From an uncultured Christensenellaceae bacterium (lineage in GTDB: Bacteria; Bacillota; Clostridia; Christensenellales; Pumilibacteraceae): a stretch of 5,490 bases of DNA. Shown here one piece after another: positions 1 through 5,490 of this stretch (its first letter is position 1; each line of letters begins with the position of its first letter). The position numbers and the translations under genes were made by a program. The notes below the pieces were generated by a model, which was not told where the DNA came from, made no database searches, and saw only the letters and a list, made by a program, of their open reading frames with translations. The stretch spans positions 273,866-279,355 of the forward strand of contig CAJUPB010000001.1 in NCBI GenBank assembly GCA_910588155.1. The letters are read 5' to 3'.

Positions 1-3000
1 TCTAAAATATCTAGTTTTAACCACTTATGAAACTACAAGACTCTCAAACCCGTTAAGCATTGCTTTTGCCATAAGCAAAGTTTTAACCACTTATGAAACT
101 ACAAGACTCTCAAACGTACAAGCGTCCTACAAGCGAAACGATTATGTTTTAACCACTTATGAAACTACAAGACTCTCAAACTTACAGCTCTCGCGTATGT
201 CTTTCGCTGCCGTTTTAACCACTTATGAAACTACAAGACTCTCAAACTAGACCCAACAATAATCGCTTTCAAAAATCGTTTTAACCACTTATGAAACTAC
301 AAGACTCTCAAACATATGTGTTATGTTTTAGTAATTAACTTATGTTTTAACCACTTATGAAACTACAAGACTCTCAAACTATCTCATCGGTGTATTCGTC
401 GGCTAATTCGTTTTAACCACTTATGAAACTACAAGACTCTCAAACATTGTTTATAAGTCATTGTATTTAATTTGAGTTTTAACCACTTATGAAACTACAA
501 GACTCTCAAACTTGAAGTTCGAACTTAAACAGCAAAAGAAGTTTTAACCACTTATGAAACTACAAGACTCTCAAACGTATATGAACGCTCTAAACGAGAA
601 GGGCGAGTTTTAACCACTTATGAAACTACAAGACTCTCAAACCGCCTGAACAGGAGGACATAAAACATTATGGTTTTAACCACTTATGAAACTACAAGAC
701 TCTCAAACGGGAACAAATCAACGAACCAAGTAGAAATAGTTTTAACCACTTATGAAACTACAAGACTCTCAAACGGCGTATAGGTCGTAATTAATATGAT
801 TTATGTTTTAACCACTTATGAAACTACAAGACTCTCAAACAACTTCGCATAGAACCGCATATCCGACGTTGTTTTAACCACTTATGAAACTACAAGACTC
901 TCAAACTCTTAGGATATTCAACGTGAAGTATACTCGGTTTTAACCACTTATGAAACTACAAGACTCTCAAACAAAGATGTGCGACTGCTTACGGCAAAAG
1001 AAGTTTTAACCACTTATGAAACTACAAGACTCTCAAACTCAAGAACCACGAACTATCCAACTAATCATAGTTTTAACCACTTATGAAACTACAAGACTCT
1101 CAAACTGATCCGAAGGCTGGCGAAACAGTGTATGAGTTTTAACCACTTATGAAACTACAAGACTCTCAAACTGTTGATTATGTGTTATTGTTTATAAGTC
1201 AGTTTTAACCACTTATGAAACTACAAGACTCTCAAACCCGTGGGGAACTTGCAGAGTCCTATATACTGTTTTAACCACTTATGAAACTACAAGACTCTCA
1301 AACCACCGCAACACCGGAACGCAGAGCGGAGATGTTTTAACCACTTATGAAACTACAAGACTCTCAAACTAATAGTACCATAATTACCTGTAAACTTATG
1401 TTTTAACCACTTATGAAACTACAAGACTCTCAAACGAAGGAAGCACTCTCCCGCTGAGTTAATTGTTTTAACCACTTATGAAACTACAAGACTCTCAAAC
1501 GGTGAAGCGGCAGGTTCTCTGACTTTTATCGTTTTAACCACTTATGAAACTACAAGACTCTCAAACTCTCACTTCACGTGAGGTTAAACAATTTGTGTTT
1601 TAACCACTTATGAAACTACAAGACTCTCAAACTCAAGTATATGACTAAAAGTTTGTCTTCCGGTTTTAACCACTTATGAAACTACAAGACTCTCAAACTC
1701 ATTATCTCTTTGCGCATTGTCCTTTCTCGTTTTAACCACTTATGAAACTACAAGACTCTCAAACTATCAGAAACGACAGACATACGTACCTTTTGTTTTA
1801 ACCACTTATGAAACTACAAGACTCTCAAACTATGCAGACAAGCTCGCTGTCCGCGCCGAAGTTTTAACCACTTATGAAACTACAAGACTCTCAAACCATC
1901 GGCACTGTCGTCTGCTTGCCTGTCTTGTTTTAACCACTTATGAAACTACAAGACTCTCAAACTTTTGCAACAGAAATCACTGCACGTTTTAAGTTTTAAC
2001 CACTTATGAAACTACAAGACTCTCAAACGTCATAAACGAGCTTATTATGCTTTTCGTCGTTTTAACCACTTATGAAACTACAAGACTCTCAAACCTTGAT
2101 ATTTATTAAACGGTCGTTATTTGAGTTTTAACCACTTATGAAACTACAAGACTCTCAAACGGTATACTCGTTTATTTCGAACTTTGCGTAGTTTTAACCA
2201 CTTATGAAACTACAAGACTCTCAAACGTGTCAAACCTGCCGACCGCACTGCTCGTGGTTTTAACCACTTATGAAACTACAAGACTCTCAAACCTGCTTGT
2301 ATTTGGTATGGTAAGCTGGGTGGTTTTAACCACTTATGAAACTACAAGACTCTCAAACCCCTGCAAGCCACGAGAAGCCATATACCGAGTTTTAACCACT
2401 TATGAAACTACAAGACTCTCAAACTTCGGCATTCTCTTTTCTTCGACTGGTGTTGTTTTAACCACTTATGAAACTACAAGACTCTCAAACGTTATAAGGT
2501 TTTTGAAAGTGATTATTGTTGTTTTAACCACTTATGAAACTACAAGACTCTCAAACTCGGGCTTTATGCTTATATGCCCCGAGTGCGTTTTAACCACTTA
2601 TGAAACTACAAGACTCTCAAACAAATCCAATTATCACAAGATTCTCCGACTTGTTTTAACCACTTATGAAACTACAAGACTCTCAAACTCGTCGGTGACG
2701 GAGGCAGGAAGCGTTAAGGTTTTAACCACTTATGAAACTACAAGACTCTCAAACTCGGGGTTGTTGCCGTCGGCTATGTCTTGCGTTTTAACCACTTATG
2801 AAACTACAAGACTCTCAAACCGAATACGGACTTAAAACGCTTAAATTCCGGTTTTAACCACTTATGAAACTACAAGACTCTCAAACACGGGTCTTGCTTT
2901 CGAGCTCTGCGACCTTGTTTTAACCACTTATGAAACTACAAGACTCTCAAACCGCGTCGTATGAACGCACGGAACAGAAAGTGTTTTAACCACTTATGAA

Positions 3001-3347
3001 ACTACAAGACTCTCAAACCCATCTGCCTCTATTGGTGGGGCAGCGCAGTTTTAACCACTTATGAAACTACAAGACTCTCAAACATATTCGACGCCGTAGT
3101 TATCCGCCAAATAGTTTTAACCACTTATGAAACTACAAGACTCTCAAACTACTACAAGTTATTGTTTGTTGCTGTTATGGTTTTAACCACTTATGAAACT
3201 ACAAGACTCTCAAACGGTAACACTGAAAGACGTCGTGAAAGAGGAGTTTTAACCACTTATGAAACTACAAGACTCTCAAACAACGTCATAGCCTATATCC
3301 AATGAATTTATGTTTTAACCACTTATGAAACTACAAGACTCTCAAAC
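1..3347 (-). CRISPR. Long CRISPR array, type II-A-like, 51 identical repeats, truncated at the left edge
   Basis: The repeat is 36 bases. On the plus strand it begins GTTTTAACC and ends CTCTCAAAC. It occurs 51 times from 14 to 3347, and I saw no variant copy. There are 50 complete spacers: 46 of 30 bases, three of 29 (512, 1436, 3019) and one of 31 (1039). Positions 1-13 are the end of another spacer, so the array continues leftward. On the minus strand the repeat begins GTTTGAGAG and ends TTAAAAC. That resembles the type II-A pattern GTTTNAGAG...AAAAC and, from memory, matches the S. thermophilus CRISPR3 repeat at about 24 of 36 positions. Minus-strand transcription is therefore favoured, with the leader on the right and the newest spacers near 3347. 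In such systems each spacer-repeat unit becomes a crRNA that guides Cas9 with a tracrRNA. No cas gene is in the window. The 66-base period (22 codons) creates false open frames. Confidence 0.5.
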
Positions 3348-3421
3348 CAATAATGTAGTTTACGCAAATGGACACACAAAATCTAAATTAGAATTAAAGC
3401 GGACAAATCAATGTAAAAGCA
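3348..3421 (-). promoter_or_regulatory. Probable CRISPR leader / array-flanking region
   Basis: This AT-rich 74-base gap lies between the last perfect repeat and a hairpin terminator. If the array is read on the minus strand, this is the leader that carries the promoter and the spacer-integration signal. Promoter-like hexamers on the minus strand are weak: TTGATT (3406-3411) and TAATTT (3385-3390), only 15 bases apart. The streptococcal leader-anchor ATTTGAG is not present next to the repeat. The same stretch contains TGTAGTTT (3354-3361) on the plus strand, complementary to part of the plus-strand repeat. It could therefore be part of a tracrRNA if the array runs the other way. Confidence 0.5.
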
Positions 3422-3455
3422 AAAGTCGGGACTCCTTATGGAATCTCGACTTTTT
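3422..3455. terminator. Intrinsic terminator, probably bidirectional
   Basis: A 14-base stem (3422-3435 with 3440-3453) encloses a TTAT loop. It has one G-T wobble and one mismatch. A T run follows on the plus strand (3451-3455), and a broken T run (TTTTGCTTTT) follows on the minus strand. It lies 34 bases beyond the stop codon of the acetyltransferase gene, so it most simply ends that operon and shields the array leader. On the plus strand it could end a transcript leaving the array. Confidence 0.5.
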
Positions 3456-3488
3456 ATCAACATATTTAGAACGTTAAATTGAATTTAT

Positions 3489-4118
3489 TTATTCATTTTC
3501 ACATAGTATGTGCCAAACATCGTTACCCGTAAAGCCGCACTTACGATACAGTTTTTCGGGGAGAGTCGCGTTATTTACTTTGCCTGACACGGTTGCAAAT
3601 TTCGCTTGTCCCTGCGCCCGTGAAAGCAACTCATTTACAATATATTGTCCATATCCACGACCACGACAAGACGGAATAACTTGTATCCACTCTAAAATCA
3701 TTTCGTTTGCTTCTTTGTCGTAATCGGCTATACCACAAGCGACGTAAGTACCCGACTTGTCTTTAAGCAATATCCACAAATCGGAACAATATACGGGCGT
3801 TTGCATATAACTTTCCATTTGCTCTTTTGTTACCGACAAATCGTTATAACTTTTATTGATAATATCAACAACCGTATCCATCATGTCATCAGTAACGACA
3901 ACAATATCTATGTCATTTCTTTCTATCCGCTGTACCGATTGCAAATCGTGATATAAACGAAAATACGGCTCGTCAATATAACCGTTGAAATCAGCAACAT
4001 TATACTCATCATTATGCACAATTTTTATATTGTCGGGTACTTTAATGGTTCGTTGCTTCCAATAAGGAATACTCGACGAACGGCAAGGATTTTTAATATA
4101 TTCTTTCAGTAGTATCAT
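3489..4118 (-). CDS. GNAT-family N-acetyltransferase
   Basis: This 209-residue protein is a probable acetyl-CoA-dependent N-acetyltransferase of the GNAT fold, cytosolic, with unknown substrate. The acetyl-CoA-binding motif A is clear: R152-G-R-G155-Y-G157 fits Q/R-x-x-G-x-G and follows the strand ILEWIQVIP (141-149). A second block at 182-196 (NNATLPEKLYRKCGF) is the usual GNAT C-terminal helix and strand, where Y191 is a candidate general acid. Residues 1-70 form an N-terminal extension, so the GNAT domain is about 71-207. There is no signal peptide or membrane segment. The start MILLKEYIKNPC is an ATG with only a weak purine-rich stretch (AAGAA) ahead of it, so translation may be coupled to the upstream nucleotidyltransferase gene, which ends 36 bases away. 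Sampled GC (about 35-45%) is higher than in that neighbour, suggesting separate origins. A role in drug resistance is possible but not shown. Confidence 0.5.
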   Translation of the reverse strand: MILLKEYIKNPCRSSSIPYWKQRTIKVPDNIKIVHNDEYNVADFNGYIDEPYFRLYHDLQSVQRIERNDIDIVVVTDDMMDTVVDIINKSYNDLSVTKEQMESYMQTPVYCSDLWILLKDKSGTYVACGIADYDKEANEMILEWIQVIPSCRGRGYGQYIVNELLSRAQGQAKFATVSGKVNNATLPEKLYRKCGFTGNDVWHILCENE

Positions 4119-4154
4119 TGTTCTTATTGCACCGCTAAATTGAAATTTGTTTAA

Positions 4155-4646
4155 TTATTTTGATATACTCTCAAGAACTGCAATATCTTGCTTATCTTTA
4201 TCTCTTAACTCATATCCCGAATGGAAAATTTTTTGTCCTTTTAGGGATATGCAAGGAATTGTTTTTCCTTCAAAAATAGCATTACTAAAAAAGCCTTTTT
4301 CAAATTCATAAAATCCACCTTCTAAATCTGCTTGTTTTGAAGTTCCATCCTCATTCAAAATAAATGGATGAATATCCAAATATCCATATTTTTCGCTATA
4401 AAGTTCTATCCTAACAGGTTTCCAATCTGTATCTATTTTATATCCATATTCAAAAAGTAGATTTAATAATTTTTCTGTATGTTGTGCATCAAAATTTACA
4501 TCAATATCTCTATGATTTCGTGTTTGTTTACCTGCTAATATATCAACACCCCATCCACCATCAATCCAATATTTTATGTTTGCATTTTCTAATAAATTGA
4601 TAATAGTCATTAAATCTTCTTTTGTTGTTATCTCTTTCCTATTCAT
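4155..4646 (-). CDS. lnu: Lincosamide nucleotidyltransferase, Lnu(A)/Lnu(C) type
   Basis: The product is 163 residues from the ATG at 4644-4646. Enzymes of this family transfer AMP from ATP to a hydroxyl of lincomycin or clindamycin, inactivating the drug in the cytosol. The nucleotidyltransferase core is visible: W27-I-D-G-G31-W-G-V-D35, then H45-R-D47-I-D49 (the paired metal-binding acids), then L90-D91-I-H-P (candidate third acid). The segments KQADLEGGFYEFE (104-116) and SLKGQKIFHSGYELR (134-148) are typical of Lnu(A)/Lnu(C), whose length of about 161-164 residues matches. An in-frame GTG at 4661 would add five residues, but MNRKEIT fits the family start, and GAGAAG (4654-4659) lies 7 bases before the ATG. 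The gene is very AT-rich (one sampled 60-base line is about 28% GC). It has its own promoter and leads a two-gene unit with the acetyltransferase. Lnu(C) specifically is likely but not certain; another lnu allele is possible. Confidence 0.5.
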   Translation of the reverse strand: MNRKEITTKEDLMTIINLLENANIKYWIDGGWGVDILAGKQTRNHRDIDVNFDAQHTEKLLNLLFEYGYKIDTDWKPVRIELYSEKYGYLDIHPFILNEDGTSKQADLEGGFYEFEKGFFSNAIFEGKTIPCISLKGQKIFHSGYELRDKDKQDIAVLESISK

Positions 4647-4653
4647 ATAAGTT

Positions 4654-4659
4654 CTTCTC
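4654..4659 (-). promoter_or_regulatory. Shine-Dalgarno of the lnu gene
   Basis: GAGAAG on the minus strand ends 7 bases before the ATG at 4644-4646. It overlaps the alternative GTG start at 4661, which argues for the ATG and a 163-residue product. Confidence 0.5.
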
Positions 4660-4695
4660 ACAAATTACTGTTTATCGCTCTATGTGAGCAAATAC

Positions 4696-4724
4696 ATTAT
4701 AGCATATAGGCAGCGAAAAAACAA
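4696..4724 (-). promoter_or_regulatory. Sigma-A promoter of the lnu-GNAT unit
   Basis: On the minus strand, TTGTTT (4719-4724) and TATAAT (4696-4701) are exactly 17 bases apart. A TG one base before the -10 makes it an extended -10 promoter. Predicted initiation is near 4689, giving a 5' leader of about 43 bases. No leader peptide or hairpin is evident in that short leader, so expression is probably constitutive. Confidence 0.5.
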
Positions 4725-4792
4725 GCGGTAGACAATGGTACGGACAAATTATCGCTCGATTATAATTTTCGACAAAACTTGCTAAAAAAGTT
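4725..4792. other. Intergenic DNA between the lnu promoter and the left-facing terminator
   Basis: No gene is seen here. The stretch is AT-rich. It contains CGGACAAAT (4741-4749), which also occurs at 3400-3408 on the other side of the lnu-GNAT unit, and an A6 run (4784-4789) that serves as the minus-strand T tract of the next hairpin. Confidence 0.5.
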
Positions 4793-4822
4793 CTTTCACC
4801 GCCCGTTTATGGGCGGTGAAAG
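4784..4822 (-). terminator. Strong intrinsic terminator facing left
   Basis: A perfect 12-base GC-rich stem (4793-4804 with 4811-4822) has a 6-base loop. On the minus strand it is followed, after three bases, by six Ts (4789-4784). It would stop leftward transcription from beyond the right part of the window before the lnu promoter. On the plus strand there is no T tract, so it is not a good rightward terminator. Confidence 0.5.
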
Positions 4823-4824
4823 TC

Positions 4825-4853
4825 TTGCAACGAACAAAAGTTTGTGATATAAT
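4825..4853 (+). promoter_or_regulatory. Near-consensus sigma-A promoter, rightward
   Basis: TTGCAA (4825-4830), 17 bases, then TATAAT (4848-4853). This is one of the best promoter matches in the window. It sits directly after the left-facing terminator. Initiation is expected around 4859-4861, at the start of the hairpin-rich region, which shows that region is transcribed to the right. Confidence 0.5.
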
Positions 4854-4855
4854 GC

Positions 4856-4885
4856 ACACTACCACAATGTAGTTTGTGGCAGTGT
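4856..4885. repeat. Inverted repeat at the transcription start
   Basis: ACACT-A-CCACAA (4856-4867) pairs with TTGTGG-C-AGTGT (4874-4885) around a 6-base loop: 11 base pairs with one 1x1 mismatch. Because it spans the predicted start site, it could be a repressor operator as well as the first RNA hairpin (CCACAA/TTGTGG). Confidence 0.5.
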
Positions 4886-5000
4886 ACCCTTTGGGGTAGA
4901 AGTTCTGCGGTGGGCGTTAAAGAGTTCGTCCACAGAAAGCAGAAGGTTTTGGGCGGTAAATCCGCCTTGCCTTAGCTTACGGATATAGCGTAGGTTTTTT
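4860..5000 (+). ncRNA. Predicted structured RNA or regulatory leader of unknown family
   Basis: Downstream of the strong promoter, five hairpins follow in about 140 bases. They are CCACAA/TTGTGG (4862-4879), TACCC/GGGTA (4885-4898), a two-part stem TTCTGC + GTGGGCG with CGTCCAC + GCAGAA (4903-4944), GGCGG/CCGCC (4952-4966), and CTTACG/CGTAGG (4976-4994) followed by six Ts (4995-5000). The last is a moderate intrinsic terminator, so the element could be a discrete small RNA of about 140 nucleotides or the first section of a longer attenuated leader. No convincing ORF lies inside. I found no hallmark of tmRNA, RNase P RNA, SRP RNA, a group II intron domain V or a familiar riboswitch. Function unknown. 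Confidence 0.5.
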
Positions 5001-5152
5001 AAGTGTACGCAAAATTCGTGAGCCGTGATAGGCTTTTATTGTCGTATAGTTTTGTATGACAATGAGTGCAGCCGGAGTTATCCGAGATCTCTTTGAGAGT
5101 GCGAAAGTCGGATAGCGTAGATGGTCTATTTTGTGTTACAAATTTTTTGGTT
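5001..5152 (+). other. Hairpin-rich non-coding stretch continuing the leader
   Basis: No coding frame is supported here. Visible structures are AGCC/GGCT (5021-5034), ATTGTC-GT-ATA with TAT-GACAAT (5038-5063), and a 9-base stem GTTATCCGA/TCGGATAGC (5077-5116) with an inner TCTC/GAGA hairpin. The density of stems suggests an RNA that acts by folding, read from the promoter at 4825 if transcripts pass the terminator near 5000. Confidence 0.5.
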
Positions 5153-5223
5153 AAGGAGTATCTTTTGAGCTAAAATAATGCAAACAATTCAATAGAATGG
5201 CTAACCACCATAGAGCAATTTGA
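5153..5223 (+). other. Possible leader-peptide region (Shine-Dalgarno plus very short ORFs)
   Basis: AAGGAG (5153-5158) is a good Shine-Dalgarno. The only start at normal spacing is TTG at 5165, giving two codons and a stop. ATG at 5178 (MQTIQ, stop) lies 19 bases from the AAGGAG. ATG at 5197 (MANHHRAI, stop) has no ribosome site. These could be remnants of a decayed gene or regulatory upstream ORFs just before the terminator at 5244. Coding use is unproven. Confidence 0.5.
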
Positions 5224-5243
5224 AGTTGCTAAACACGGTTAGA

Positions 5244-5280
5244 AGTCGGTGATTGCGTTGAAAGTATCAGCGGCTTTTTT
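5244..5280 (+). terminator. Candidate attenuator terminator
   Basis: AGTCGGTGAT (5244-5253) pairs with ATCAGCGGCT (5266-5275), with one G-T wobble and one mismatch, around a 12-base loop. A T run follows (to 5280). It lies between the rightward promoter and the Shine-Dalgarno at 5336, the position expected of an attenuator. CTAACC (5201-5206) can pair with GGTTAG (5237-5242) directly before it, so a competing upstream fold is possible. Confidence 0.5.
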
Positions 5281-5293
5281 CGCGGCTTTTTTC
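5270..5293 (+). repeat. Tandem duplication of a 12-base unit
   Basis: GCGGCTTTTTTC occurs twice head to tail (5270-5281 and 5282-5293). The duplication doubles the T tract behind the hairpin at 5244-5275 and may affect termination. In one frame it reads AAFFAAFF, which would look like a membrane segment if this were coding. Confidence 0.5.
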
Positions 5294-5296
5294 TGC

Positions 5297-5324
5297 TATC
5301 TACCACTCTTGTGTGGTCGAGATA
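5297..5324 (+). promoter_or_regulatory. Hairpin just upstream of a ribosome-binding site
   Basis: TATCT-ACCAC (5297-5306) pairs with GTGGT-CG-AGATA (5313-5324), ten base pairs with a two-base bulge and a 6-base loop. It ends 11 bases before the GGAGG at 5336-5340. It leaves that site free and could influence initiation or transcript stability. Confidence 0.5.
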
Positions 5325-5335
5325 AATACATTTTC

Positions 5336-5368
5336 GGAGGTAATTTTATGACAATCAGACCGCCTTAA
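5336..5368 (+). CDS. Six-codon ORF (MTIRPP) with ideal ribosome site; leader peptide or broken gene start
   Basis: GGAGG (5336-5340) lies 7 bases before ATG (5348-5350), the best translation-initiation signal in the right part of the window, yet the frame stops at TAA (5366-5368) after MTIRPP. Past the stop the same frame stays open to the window end (41 codons: SASKRKANTH... ending ...HYTYSASL). Two readings are possible. It may be a regulatory leader peptide: its Arg-Pro-Pro-stop ending resembles sequences that slow ribosomes. Or it may be a small gene with a nonsense change. A 41-codon open stretch can arise by chance, so neither is secure. I do not recognise the downstream sequence. Confidence 0.5.
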   Translation, partial: GGNFMTIRPP

Positions 5369-5445
5369 TCGGCAAGCAAACGGAAAGCAAACACGCACGC
5401 CAACCGTACTGTTATGGGAAGCAAAATATCGTCGCGGACGGGCGT

Positions 5446-5462
5446 CTATACCATAGGTATAG
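5446..5462. repeat. Short perfect inverted repeat
   Basis: CTATACC (5446-5452) and GGTATAG (5456-5462) flank ATA. It could be a protein-binding site or a small hairpin. It lies inside the open frame downstream of the TAA at 5366. Confidence 0.5.
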
Positions 5463-5490
5463 CACACTATACTTATTCCGCTTCGCTACA

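Noticed and set aside
1717..1992. Open frame of 91 codons on the plus strand
   Set aside because: It lies inside the CRISPR array. Its repeated VLTTYETTRLSN is the translated repeat, kept in frame by the 66-base period.
907..2190. End overlap GTATACTCG between the spacers at 907 and 2161
   Set aside because: Nine-base matches are expected several times among about 1,500 bases of spacer, and the next base differs.
2227..2835. Open frame of 202 codons with ten VLTTYETTRLSN repeats
   Set aside because: Same artefact: repeat plus 30-base spacers preserve the frame. It is not a repeat protein.
3508..3723. Open frame of 71 codons on the plus strand
   Set aside because: It is antisense to the GNAT gene, which has clear family motifs on the minus strand.
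4647..4661. Five-residue upstream extension of the lnu gene from GTG at 4661
   Set aside because: The ATG at 4646 has a suitably spaced GAGAAG and gives the usual family start and length. The GTG overlaps that ribosome site.
5084..5100. TTTGAGAGT at 5092-5100 resembling the start of the minus-strand repeat
   Set aside because: Only nine bases match. It forms a local TCTC/GAGA hairpin, and no further repeat or anti-repeat sequence adjoins it.
4855..5290. tmRNA, RNase P RNA, SRP RNA or group II intron
   Set aside because: None of the hallmark motifs I know for these families was found, such as the tmRNA tag frame, GAGGAAAGTCC-type RNase P core, SRP GGAAG loop, or domain V.
5174..5490. One decayed membrane-protein gene in the frame of 5180 (reads ...AAFFAAFF...)
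   Set aside because: Three in-frame stops (5171, 5240, 5366) are close to random expectation, and the hydrophobic stretch comes from a T-rich tandem duplication. Not enough to call a pseudogene.

Overview
The window looks like accessory DNA from a low-GC Firmicute, probably a gut-type clostridium. Three things suggest this: a type II-A-like CRISPR repeat, an AT-rich lincosamide-resistance-type gene, and consensus sigma-A promoters with intrinsic terminators. No taxonomic marker gene is present, so this is inference.

Positions 1-3347 are one very long CRISPR array that enters from the left edge. It holds 51 identical 36-base repeats and 50 complete spacers, mostly 30 bases, plus the end of another spacer at 1-13. 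Read on the minus strand the repeat begins GTTTGAGAG and ends TTAAAAC. It aligns without gaps to the Streptococcus thermophilus CRISPR3 / S. mutans type II-A repeat as I remember it, at about 24 of 36 positions. This favours right-to-left transcription, with the leader at 3348-3421 and the newest spacers near 3347. No cas gene is in the window. Two spacer pairs overlap in sequence (446 with 1172; 248 with 2491), so the same targets were sampled repeatedly. A short stretch just outside the array (3354-3385) could instead be a tracrRNA anti-repeat on the plus strand, so array orientation is favoured but not proven.

Positions 3422-4724 hold a two-gene minus-strand unit. An extended -10 promoter (4696-4724) drives an Lnu(A)/Lnu(C)-type lincosamide nucleotidyltransferase (4155-4646). 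A GNAT acetyltransferase (3489-4118) follows 36 bases downstream. A hairpin terminator (3422-3455) separates the unit from the array.

Positions 4725-5490 contain no long gene. A strong hairpin terminator facing left (4793-4822) abuts a near-consensus rightward promoter (4825-4853). The promoter is followed by about 430 bases packed with hairpins, two possible attenuator terminators (ends near 5000 and 5280), and a six-codon ORF (MTIRPP, stop) with an ideal Shine-Dalgarno at 5348. This reads like a long regulatory leader or an independent structured RNA ahead of a gene to the right of the window. I do not recognise it as a known RNA family.
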